Below the pieces are notes generated by a model, which did not search any database, was not told where the DNA came from, and saw only the letters and a list, made by a program, of their open reading frames with translations. Positions 28,979 to 40,018 of a stretch of 64,000 nucleotides of DNA are shown here, piece by piece. Source of the DNA: Syngnathus acus (lineage: Eukaryota; Chordata; Actinopteri; Syngnathiformes; Syngnathidae). How positions within the stretch are numbered: position 1 is the first letter of the stretch; every line of letters begins with the position of its first letter. The stretch lies in the NCBI RefSeq assembly GCF_901709675.1, contig NC_051087.1:10865884-10929883 (forward strand), given 5' to 3'. The position numbers were made by a program, and so were the translations under genes.

Positions 28979-29194
28979 CAGTGAGGAGGGCAGGCGAGAA
29001 GAGAGAAAACCACCAACCTTTGAGCTTTTTGCTCACATTTATGTAGCAAACTTGGGTGTGTTTAATCCCCTGTGACACCCCCCAGCCTTGAGTTCATGAC
29101 AGGGGGAGGCACTGATATTAGAGTCAGGTTTACAAAATAAGCCAAATGGAGTAGTGCATTTGCCATTTAATTGACAGCCACTTGTGAAAAGAAA

Positions 29195-29310
29195 TGTAAG
29201 CCTCAATTTTACGCGCTTTGATTCTACGCGACTTTCTGTCTAATGCGGTTTGGTCATGGACCCCAGTTTTTTTTTTATGTCATATTTTAAATAGACAATA
29301 TGGTTGAAAT
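29195..29310 (+). repeat. Dispersed repeat shared with 49365-49490
   Basis: Both copies carry 'cgcgactttctgtc', 'aatgcggtttggtcatggac' and a following 'tattttaaatggacgatata'-like block, with a few substitutions. It lies in the 3' untranslated part of pprc1. Confidence 0.8.
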
Positions 29311-29358
29311 TGTGGTGCGAAAAGACAAGAGGTAGTTTCTGCTTTTGACTACGCAACG

Positions 29359-29690
29359 GCATCCATCCATCCATTTTCTATACCGCTTGTCCACACGGGG
29401 GTCGCGGGCGTGCTGGAGCCTATCCCAGCAATCATCGGACAGTAGGCGGGGACACCCTGAACTGGTCGCCAGCCAATTGCAGGGCACACAGAGACGAACA
29501 ACCATTCGCACTCACACCTCGGGACAATTTGGAGTGCTCAATTGGCCTACCAAGCATGTTTTTGGGATGTGGAACGAAACCCACACAGGCATGGGGAGAA
29601 CATGCACACAGGGAGGGCCGGAGGTGGAATCGAACCCGCATCCTCCTTCCTGACTGAGGCACTGCAGTGTGCTTTCAATTTAGGTTATTG
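29359..29690 (-). mobile_element. Near full-length tRNA-derived SINE in the pprc1 3' UTR
   Basis: Read on the minus strand it has a tRNA-like head with a B box (gggttcgattcca), a conserved body (ggaacgaaacccacacaggc on the plus strand) and a tail ending in (ATGG)n next to 'tctataccgcttgtcc'. It is the best-preserved of several copies in the window and lies between the pprc1 stop codon and its likely poly(A) signal. Confidence 0.85.
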
Positions 29691-29939
29691 CATTCTATTA
29701 TTTCACCCCTAGATGGCATTGAAAAGGTAAAAATGAAAATAAATATTGCTCACACACAGGAGAGGTAAAATGGCAAAGAATTCCATGCAATTCTTTTTTT
29801 GTTTTGTTTTTTAATCTTCATGCATGTGAGCCTCTGTAAGCACTTGTACTTGTGTCACATTTATCACAGCATTTTTTAATGGAGCCATTTCGATATATTT
29901 CTTGCATTCCATAACAGAAAATGTTCATATATAAAAACA

Positions 29940-29945
29940 AATAAA
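29940..29945 (+). terminator. pprc1: Candidate pprc1 poly(A) signal
   Basis: AATAAA followed by a T-rich stretch (gtttttgttaa). It would give a 3' UTR of about 970 nt that includes the SINE. An earlier AATAAA near 29739 is an alternative. Confidence 0.5.
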
Positions 29946-30510
29946 AGTTTTTGTTAACCTCAAGATGTGGTAATTTTTTCTGTGATCTACTCGATGGATT
30001 GTTCAGTTAATCTCTATCTCTATATCTCTGTCTATCCTAGAGAATGAATCCAAAATATATAGATATACTCATAGCACGATACGAAAAATGTAAAAAATAA
30101 TCAGTCTGTGATCAATTCTGTGGATTATGTGAATTTTGATCATGTACATGGATGTTATGTAATGCTGTCCATATGGCCTGTTCGAAGGCAGTGTACTGTG
30201 CCTTTAAGAAGCTGGTGCACTGTCCCTTTAATACGATCTTCCGGCAGCAAGTGACGTCGAGTCCATGCGCGAACCGCGGCCCTTGTAGTGGTGAACTTCA
30301 CTCATCCTCAGTTGTGGTTATTTATGTGCTTACTACATATTTACAAGTGCAGACTTTAGAGCTTGGCATCTGCGTGTTACGCAACGGATGAATGCGCGCG
30401 CAGGCGTGAGAAGAGACTAAAGGGTGCCGCTTGAATTACTCCAAGCCATGACTGACAGGCGCGTTTAATACCTCGAATACGGCGAGAGACGCTCTACTCC
30501 AACCGAGGGA

Positions 30511-33500
30511 ATGTCAGTCATGGCAACTTCAACAAATGTCAACGAGAAAACACAGGGTCGGGCCAAGCGCTTCATTGGCGGCGTGGTCGAAGGTGAGCAA
30601 ACCCACCAACAATTGCATTGTTTCTGGGGGCGCGTGGAGAATCGGCCCCTCCCCCTCATGTATGTAAACATACATGCATCATCACGACTTTTTACCTATG
30701 CAATTTGATTGATTATTTCTGTTAAATTATATTTAAATCCGACCTTTGCTCGCTGCAGGATTTTATGGACGACCCTGGACGATGGAGCAAAGAACAGAAC
30801 TCTTCAAAAGGTAGAATGGAACTCAAAACATTTTCAAGCAACATCAGTTCGAATCATTAACAATATTTGCAGTATAATGCAAATATTGTCACCCCCCCCC
30901 CCCCCCCCCCCCCACACACACACATTGTGTTCAAATAAAGTGAAAAGCTCTTGAATTTGATGCAAACGAATTTGATTCTCCTACTTTCTCAGGGAACAGA
31001 AGTGGGATTTGAATACCTACCTGTACGCCCCTAAGGATGACTACAAACACCGCATGTACTGGCGAGATCTTTATTCCTCTGAGGAGGCAGGTGAGTCTGT
31101 CACCACTCCTAGTGCATTATCAGTTTATTGCTGCTGTGGATTGTCCTCAAATATAAAAATTCAATATTCCATTCTATTATGTCACACCAGTTGCAGCCTG
31201 CTTTCTTTATGAAGAAATAGAATCGATCAGACACACATTTACTCACTGGAATGGCTCAGAAGCAAAAACTGCATATCTTGTTTTGGTGTTGTGTTTATAT
31301 TTGTTCGTCCTACATGAACTTCACCACTACATCTTATATACTAATGAATTACTAACAATATATTAATGATGATAATACACTGTAAATTAATAAGTGATTT
31401 CATTTGCAATTGTACACGGTACAAATGACAAAATTGTTCAAATTAATTTGTTTTAAAGTATATATAGAAAACGTAAATGTATTTGTAAACATCAAGAACC
31501 GCAATTTTACGGGAATCAGACTCGTAAATAAAATACTTTTAGGATTCAATTATTTTAAAATACTTTATACAAGTTGTGGGGAATAATGTTTAAAGTTTTA
31601 ATTTTGGTATGCCTTGAGCTAATTATACCCACAATCAGATGGTAAAAATGAATAAATTGGCTTTACAATTTAATTATTCTAACATACACTAATTATGTTA
31701 TTCTTATTGTGAATTAAATTTCAATTATGGCATGAACTGTAATTATAAAGCAGACAGAAGGGCAGAAGAAAATAGAATTATAATTAAGTATTTTTACATA
31801 TACTAACTATGATAGTAAATGTTAAATGTTTCTCTATATTGTGCAAATATTTACCATTCAAACTTTTAAAGTCATTCGAAATGGACTCCCAAGACTTCTT
31901 ATCTACAAACTGGGGTGTTTCTCAAATTCTTGAAAGATAAAGCATCATGATCTCTGCAGAGACAATGGAAGGTGTTCATTTAAACTTTGACCCAACGACT
32001 GTATCAAGCCACATCCCTGTTACTTGCGCTGATAAACAAGACAATATAATTTGAAGATGTTATTCCTTTTGTCTTGTGTGCAGTGCAACTTATAGCCCTG
32101 ATATCAGCAGCAAGGCAGCACAACATTGACTTTATCTATGCAATCTCTCCCGGCCTGGACATCACTTTTTCCAACCCCAAAGAGGTGGCTGCTCTTAAGA
32201 GGAAACTGGATCAGGTAGGACTTTATATGGCTAATGAAAAGCCATGGTTATTTTGAAGTTTAAAAATGTGTGACATATATCATCCCGTACCCCCTCCAGG
32301 TTAGGGACTTTGGCTGCTGCTCCTTCTCATTACTGTTTGATGACATTGAGGCGGACATGTGCCCTGCTGACAAGCAGGCCTTTAGCTCTTTCGCCCACGC
32401 ACAGGTGGCCATCACCAATGAGGTGTACCAGCATTTGCGAGAACCAGAGACCTTCCTCTTCTGTCCCACAGGTCACACTAGAAGATCTTGTCCAAAGCAA
32501 TTCTCTTTAAATCCTCTGCAGAACTAGTTTCATTTGACTTGAGTTGATTCACAGTGCATCTCTGATATTCGCCTAAATTAGGGACTAGGCACCATGGGCA
32601 ATCGCTAAGATCTACAAAGAATATTTATTCATAACTTTAAAGCCTAAATATACCACAAACTATAATATCATGGTAAATATATATCAAATTCATCTTACAA
32701 CATGACTCTTAAAATGTAAAATTAAATAAATTGTTTTTGCAAAAATTACAACAAAACATAGTTCCTTGGCTCCAAGATGGCACCAATTCAATACATGCCT
32801 ATACACAGTTGGCTCTTATCTTATTTTTCAGTGAAACTCATTCTGAAATATTCTTTCCCGAAAATCCAGACTATTGCGCAGCATTCTGCACCCCAAACGT
32901 GTCGCAGTCGTCTTACCTTCGCACTGTGGGAGACAAGCTGCTGCCGGGGATAGACGTGTTGTGGACAGGTAATCGCATACAGAAACACATACAGTGTCAT
33001 GAAAAAGTATTTTCCTCACTTCTGTTCCCCCCTCCCACATAGCTTCCCACTTAATAGGTTAACATCATCCAGCAAATGTAAAAGTTTGAAAAAAATGACA
33101 ACCAAAGTCAACATAAAATTCAGTTTTTAAATGATTTAACGTATTCAGCGAAAGAAATATTCAAAGCTACTATGTGAAAAAAGGCCTACTCGGCTTGAAA
33201 TGCTGTAACATAACTTTAAAAGGCTCAATCACGAAAACACTCCAGTGTTTCTGCAATACTACAAGGAAGACTACGCCAAAAAATATGTCCACAGAGATGT
33301 GAAAAACTCCGAATTCAGATTTAGCGGAGAATCACTTTTTCAACACAGGGTCATGTAGGTTTAGATTTTTCTTATCCCTTAAGGAGAAAACCTTCATTTA
33401 AAAACAGGTTTTCTTTGTGTTTACTGTACCTATGTTGCTTTTGACTAATATTTACATTTGTTAAGTATTTGAGTGTGAAAACATGAATTAACCCTCAAAC

Positions 33501-36500
33501 CATATTTTAGTTTTAAACTTGATGCTTTTATCTGCATCTTATTTGGCTTTTTAACCCTCCAGAAAAAATGCCCAACCTTACACAAGTAAAATTTGATCTT
33601 AGGTCCAAAGGTGGTATCCCATAAAATCTCAGTGGAATCCATAGAAGAGGTGTCTTCCATCCTCAAGAGGGCGCCAGTCATTTGGGACAATATACATGCC
33701 AACGACTATGACCCACAAAGAATTTTCATGGGACCATATAAGGTAACTGATTGATTAAAAAAATGATGCTGGGTCTTAAATTGTTTTGATCATAATGAAA
33801 CTGCATGTGCTAGTGACCCTGATATCATCCCAAATGAAGAGAATAAATGTGTCAAATAGAAAATGTATACTTCAAAAACTAACCCCCAAAGAACACAAAT
33901 ACTATGGGACATCGAAAACATATTATGTGAATTTTACATAAAAAAATTAATGAAATATGAGGTAAAAAAAATCTGTTACATCTTTACCAATACTAAATAT
34001 TGAATTAGAATGATAATAGGAAGATGAGACTTAATCCAAGCACAGTAATACACAATGTAATTTGACAGAGTGTGGAAAAAGCATTGAATAGGGAGTCATA
34101 CTCCCCCTGGCTTGCGCACTCTTAAAATGTTCGTTTCCTTTCAGGATCGTCCAACAGAACTAATCCCCAAACTGAGAGGTGTGCTCACTAATCCCAACTG
34201 TGAGTTTTATCCCAATTTTGTGGCCATCCATACCTTGGCTACGTGGTGCAAAGCTTCTCCTGATGGCGCAGCCAGGGATGTAGAAATGGGTGAGCTTGGC
34301 TTTTGCGTTTTAATGGAGTCGCATTTTTGCTATTTGCTGTGTTTTTATTCTTGCTCTTGTGTGTCCAACGTGAGGCGATGAAGAGCAGGACCCTTGCTAT
34401 AGCCCCCACAAAGCCCTGATGCTGGCCCTCACTGACTGGCTAGAGGAATTTATGAGCACAGATCAGCCTACAGGTAAACAATCTCCAACATAGCTTTGAA
34501 TATATTTGTTGTTGTTGCAGAAAAAACAACTTCTGATGAAGAGAATACCTCAGTAAATCTTAAAGGATAAGGTGCTTGTGCAATTTATATTTACAAAAAC
34601 AGGTAGATTTTGCCTGTTAATTCATATTCCACAATTGAAACATCACAACTCTGTGTTTTGACTAGTTGGGCTGCACAGAACAAATTATGAAAAAGAAAAT
34701 GTGGGGGTTAACTTCCCAAGTGTTACCATTTGCTATTAAGAGCACAAAACAAAAAAAGTCCAACAGTCACAGATAACCAATTTTTCATGACGCGCTCTTT
34801 CAGCTTGCTTAAAGAAGGAGCCTTCTGAAGAGGAGCCCATGCAGACAGACCTGGGAGAACACTCGTATGTACCCGGGCCGGGAGAGAACCCACTTTACAC
34901 AGCCGAGCCACTGACCCTGGACGATCTGAAGCTGCTATCCGACCTTTTCTACCTGCCTTATGAATATGGCTCCACAGCAAAGACCATGCTGCATGAGCTG
35001 AACTGGCTCAAAAGCCACAGTCAAGCTGCCGCCGTCGATACGGACCAGGTCAGATTTCACGTAACGGTTAATAAACGGATGGTTAATCATTTATTTCAGG
35101 AAAAAGGGAAAGTCTTTTATGTTTTCTGCCTTACTCTTTCACTATTTTGAGGGGTCTTCTTATTGCTCTCAAAAAGGGTTAAGTGCATCACACGCTGCTG
35201 TGTTTCTAGACTGCTGAGTGGCGCTCGAGAGCACGCCAGTTCGACGATATGTGCGAAGCGGTGGTGCGCATGTTCAACCGCTTGTCCAACGCGCCCAATC
35301 GCAGGATTCTGTATGACCTCTATAACTACATCTGTGACATCAAGAGCGGCGTCCATCTGGCTCAAGCCTACGTCAAATCACTGGGTGAGAGGAGCAGAAT
35401 AAATCTTTACAGGACGAAATGTGCGGCTCATTTTGTGCTACAGTGGCCAAACATAGCTGGGGGTGCTTGTGTCTTCACATTGATACCCTTGCTCCTTGTA
35501 AGAACAAACTGAATAAATGTTTAACGCTCCGGGCTTAACTTCAATATTTGCTCGACACAGGAGGGCTTGGCAAACCATCGGCCCAGCTAATGGGTGCTGA
35601 TCCTGAACCGTGGGGCTTCAGAGGAGGACTCTCAGGAGAATTTCAGGTGAACTGACTGCCTCGTTGTGGCCTGAGAGCAATGTTCATATGTAAAAGTTCA
35701 TTTTTATTTGGTTCTTTCCAATCACATGTTTTGAATTTGAATAGGCAAATGCCTGAGTCGTACCGAGCCTGCAACGGGTGGCCATGCATTTGGTGCCCCC
35801 ATGGGCCTGACCTAACTTCATCCACCTCCTAATACACTCAATGTTACGTCACAATCATAGAAATATTGATAAGTATATAAATAAAAAAATATAAATGTAA
35901 AAAAAATAAAGACTATCACATACTATATTATCTTCAGCAGAGGTGTCAAACTCTGGTCCGCTGTGTAATTTTTAATATCATATATATTTGGCCCACGAAG
36001 ACAAATTGTGCATCAATTAAAAACCTACATTTTTATTATTGTTAAAATTGTGTTTATGGTTGTACAGAGAATGCTGCCGGGCCATGGAAACAGAGACCTG
36101 TTCAAACATCCGCCCAAGACAGCGGTGTACTGCATACGGCCTTACTGTGCTGAGGATAAGGTGAAGTTTCTAAATCTCCTTAACACAGCTCATCTTGCAT
36201 TTTTATCAACCTGGCATTGCTTTTCCGTCTTTTCTAGATGGACATCCCGAGAATTTTCACAAACATGCAACAAGAAAGACGGATAATGACAGATGCCCCT
36301 CTTATTAGTGATCTGTAAGTTGCGATTAAATTATCCACAGAGATTCACTAATGGATTTAAACCCAGATCTCCTGATTGTGAGGTAGATGGGATAACCACC
36401 AGGCCATCCTGATTTGAATGTGTCTGTTACAGCCTGTCAACAGGTGAAATACCCCCAAGCCCTCAATGCGCGCTTGTCCTGGAGGATGACATGGGGCCAT

Positions 36501-37163
36501 GCGGCTACATGCTGGCGCTTATGGATGCCAAAGCAGCTGCAGCCTCCGTTCAGGTGACAATTTGGAGACAGTAAATCCAAACAATGGAAGAGCAAAATGA
36601 ATTCCAAATGTTTCTGCTTTTCCATTTCCCTCCAGAAGGACACACGTGATCGTGTATTTGAGGACTTCCCTTCATTAATCACTGGACAAGTGCTGCCGAG
36701 GGTCACCGACCCCTCTCCGGCGAAGCGTATGATTGCACAACTGTTGTCCACCATCAAGAGCTGTGGTAAGTTGACACACTTTATGAAGAGGTCAACTTGT
36801 AGTCTACTGGTAAGTCTATTAAAACCAAATTTTCTCACTGTCACTTCAACATTGGTTGCACTAGGAAAGCCATTTAAGCCTTTATTTGTTATCCTTCATA
36901 TCTATTTACCCATAAAACCAAATAACCTGTTTTCAAACTATAAAAAAAAGAGCAATAAGAATTAATCAAATTATACAGAACCAACAAATTCAGTATTATC
37001 ATTCGTTCTACTTTAACATTCCTCAGGTTCAAAAGGAGTGTTCTGCGAGTTGAGACACAGTGACCGGAGGATGCTCGACTTCTACACCAAAAGTAGCTCC
37101 TTCCAACCCCTCAAAATGGACGGTCTCCCTCCAGATGTTATCGCCATGGGAACAGGCCTCTAA
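30511..37163 (+). CDS. oga: Protein O-GlcNAcase family member (OGA/MGEA5; possibly the mgea5-like paralogue)
   Basis: GH84 hexosaminidase that removes O-linked GlcNAc from nuclear and cytosolic proteins. Exons: 30511-30592, 30759-30810, 30993-31090, 32084-32214, 32300-32471, 32870-32968, 33603-33742, 34145-34289, 34375-34473, 34804-35048, 35210-35384, 35561-35646, 36068-36160, 36238-36314, 36433-36553, 36636-36765, 37027-37163. They total 2082 nt and 693 aa. Catalytic-domain residues expected from human OGA are present: GFYGRPW (28-34), APKDDYKHR (57-65), the Asp pair in LLFDDI (135/136), DYCAAF (179-184), [10 protein letters not shown] (239-248) and LTNPNCEF. The stalk has [15 protein letters not shown]. 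The disordered linker is only a few dozen residues, against roughly 150 in human, and the HAT-like C-terminus is shortened after GYMLALMD. This divergence suggests the teleost mgea5-like paralogue rather than canonical oga. Confidence 0.93.
30892..30922. repeat. Poly-C run then (CA)n, oga intron 2
   Basis: About 22 C followed by five CA units. Likely a sequencing-difficult site. Confidence 0.95.
34590..34720 (+). repeat. Dispersed repeat, copy 4 (oga intron)
   Basis: Carries 'aggtagattttgcctgttaa', 'gggctgcacagaacaaatta' and 'gggggttaacttcccaagtg', matching the copies at 12836-13055 and 22660-22850. Confidence 0.75.
36330..36415 (-). mobile_element. SINE head fragment (tRNA-like part only)
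   Basis: On the minus strand 'ggatggcctggtggttatcc' resembles an A box and 'gggtttaaatcc' a B box. This is the same head type as the 29359-29690 SINE, truncated before the body. It sits in the oga intron between 36314 and 36433. Confidence 0.6.
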
Positions 37164-38177
37164 TTTCAAATTGCTTAAGAAAATTGTGATGTTTAGAGAA
37201 ATTGGTGCAAATACCAATCACAACCAATCATTGTTTACTAGCAGTCACCTACTGCTATGAAAATCGCATTTGCTTAATCAGCTCTATAATTGCAGACGCA
37301 ATGTCATTTTTTTAATTTTCAGCACAATAAGTGTGAATCTATTTGTCGGATGGTGACTGTTTGGTGGACTCATCAGTCCTTCAATTTTAGTACACCCTCA
37401 GATTGTTCCTATTGGCAATGCACAGCTTGTAATTTTCAAGTTTTTTATTTTTTGCTTCTTACTCTGCATTAAAAAACTCTATTTGCCATTAGTGTAAAAT
37501 ATCTCATTATTTCCACACTTCATATTTACATTTAGATGACTTGAATTAGGACTATGTATTTTTGTCCATGGTCACTTATCTTCAATTTTAAAACAACTTT
37601 TCAGATTTGTTTCATTTGGCCAAGAGTGGCCACTACAGAGCAAAAATGTTACAATTTGACATATAGTATGATTTAAGGAAATTACAAAATCAAATAGTTT
37701 CATTACATTTTTATGTGCCAATTTAAATAAAGAGGTGGGCACAATCACACGTCACTCAAAGGGCATACATTTATTGAGTAATGTTTCTTACATACAAATA
37801 AAATATATTAATGGTTTATTTTTAAATAAAATAGCTCTTGTGTTTATTTAATATACTAATTCATTCAGACTTCTTTTAAAATATGAAATGCTAATCTGGT
37901 CAGTATAAATTTGCAAATAGCCACGAATGGCAAAGTTATAAGTAAGACCATTCAAGTAGTTCATGAACATTCAATAGTGTGCATCTGTTATTCCAAGTTT
38001 TGACTATGTTCCCCTGAGTGTCTGACCAGCAGAATTTAACTGCAGGAGACAATTTGCATAGTTTTTGTGTCATCAATCAATCAATTATGCCAGTGTGCCT
38101 CTCTCTATAAATCGGGCTTCATCATTAAACCCTATTTGGGGTCATGTTTAAAAAATTAAATAGCAGCCACGTCATTT
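37164..38177. other. Convergent 3' gap between oga and cant1, with facing poly(A) signals
   Basis: AT-rich, with no coding signal. A plus-strand AATAAA at 37726-37731 could end oga. A minus-strand AATAAA (TTTATT) at 37770-37775 could end cant1. The two 3' UTRs would then nearly touch. It is also the point where the 10q24-type gene block changes to the 17q25-type block. Confidence 0.6.
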
Positions 38178-39959
38178 TCAAATAAATTCCAGGCCTTCGT
38201 ACTTCACATCTCCAATCTTTGTCTCGGGCATCAGCACCCGACCGTCAAGGCTGAACGCAATGATATAGGAAGCAATCTGGCCTGCGTCCTCCTTAGATTT
38301 CAGAGCCAGAACAATCTGATCATCCGTGTCGGGAACAAATTTAAATGAGGAAAAGCCGTGGGTAGGGTTCAGAGGCCCAACACGGCGCGTCGTAATGGTG
38401 CTAAAATCCGCCCGGCAGGACAGCAGTAGGTTGGTAGCGCGCCGCTCATCGGCGCTCTCTTCGTAGCGCTCGTGACTGGCGCGGCGAGGCAGGAAGAACC
38501 AACGTTGAAGCCGCTCACTCCATGCAGCGGATTCATGGATAAGGTAGCCTGCAGTCGACCAACAATGCACACACGCTGTTGTAAAAATGGATCAACGAGA
38601 CGGACAATAGCGGAAACTGTCATAACCTGGTGGTTTAATCCCTGCGGCGTTCCGCAGGGCGTTGTAGTGAGGCACCCAGTTTTTATGCTCGACGTCACCG
38701 TCGTAACCCACAACCTTCACCCACTCCGGGTGGTGGTTGACAACCTCTCCAGTGGTGGTGGTCCACTCCTTGCCAAGACCGCCAACATACAGGTGCTGGT
38801 CTTTCACTGCAAGCCATTCGGCCTTAAAGCCTACAAACGCACACATGAATGTGAACATCTATTATGACTGGTGGCAGCAGCATCTGGACTTTTAGTGGGG
38901 GATTTCCCTGACTTAGCGGAGTACTGTAGACTACCCTCATTTAAAACAATGAGTAACAAGTCAAGCCAAACACAGTAAAATAGTAGCAAGTGGCAAACAT
39001 GTCTGCCTCGCACTTCTAAAGTTTGGGAATCAAATCTCTGCTGACCTTTCAGTGTTGGCTTTGCAATTCTCCTGTACATGCCGCAAAGAAAACTACAACT
39101 CACTTCAACATAGTTCCTTGGCACCAAGATAAAGCCAAAGAAGTACTTTGTTTGCAAAAACAGCTAGTTGTTTAGTAAATAAGATCCTACAGCGTAGATC
39201 GAGCCAAGCGAGACAGAAGTTAGTTGACTGACCTTTGGAAACAGACCCATCGCCATCAGGCAGGATGACCCAGGGGACCGCCCGCCTGCCATCAATCCTG
39301 TACACCACCCCCGTGCGGTCGTCCACGCTGTACAGACGCCCGTTAAACGCCACCAGCTCAGACAACTCCAAACCTGGAGAAGAGACAGTATTATGAAAGG
39401 TGGAGGACGCATGGCATCAAGTCGCTCAACCTCGTCCTTTCTCTGCTAGGTGACTCTCCAGTGTGATGGTCTCCTCGTCCCATTCCACATCCAGTGTGTC
39501 GGCACTTTCCGAAACAGTCACGTGACCCTTTTTCATGTAGCTGAACCACGTCTGGGCTTTCGGACTACGTGACGCTGTGTCCAAGTCTGCAATGACTCCT
39601 ATGCGGTACCTGATGCCATTGTTGGTCCTCACTGGCGGACTGAGTGGGTAGGTGTCATTGTAAGGTTTTTGCTTTTTCTGTAGTTGGGAGAGACGCAGGA
39701 CATTTTGTCTCCGAGTGTCCCAGAAGACGTGGACATCACCCCCATGATACATTTGCAAGCTGCTGCTGTAGGAATGGTTGTCGGGAGCATCCCCGGAGCC
39801 TCCCATGCGGTGCAGGTACAACATGAGCACTAAAGCCAGCAGGCTGGCCACAAAGATCGCCCGCCATTTGGGCCTGAAGCGCGAGTCCAAAGTAGCAGCT
39901 TGCGTCATGGATGACACGGCCAAGAGGAGGCCTCGGAAGGCGATGCCAAAAGCACTCAT
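38178..39959 (-). CDS. cant1: Soluble calcium-activated nucleotidase 1 (apyrase family)
   Basis: Ca2+-dependent hydrolysis of UDP, GDP and related diphosphates in the ER/Golgi lumen, supporting glycosaminoglycan synthesis. Coding exons: 39959-39431, 39373-39233, 38830-38627, 38548-38178. They total 1245 nt and 414 aa; human CANT1 is 401. A type II membrane anchor lies at about residues 33-49 ([15 protein letters not shown]). It is followed by [105 protein letters not shown] and the family C-terminus VKYEGLEFI. The start is the ATG at 39959. The exon continues 5' to an acceptor at 40018/40019, and no in-frame upstream ATG is seen. Mammalian proteins begin about 13 residues earlier, so a coding upstream exon cannot be ruled out. 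Confidence 0.97.
38978..39080 (+). mobile_element. Degenerate SINE head in a cant1 intron
   Basis: 'gcaagtggcaaacatgtctg cctcgcact' then 'gtttgggaatcaaatct' resembles the A- and B-box region of the 29359 SINE family. Strongly decayed. Confidence 0.45.
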
Positions 39960-40018
39960 AGAAGGATCGTCTTTGCCTTCATTGTACAGTTCAGACTGGC
40001 GAGGGTGCAGGTGCGATT

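Noticed and set aside
36330-36415. Possible tRNA gene on the minus strand
   Set aside because: A- and B-box-like segments are present, but no complete cloverleaf can be drawn. The sequence matches the SINE head seen elsewhere in the window.
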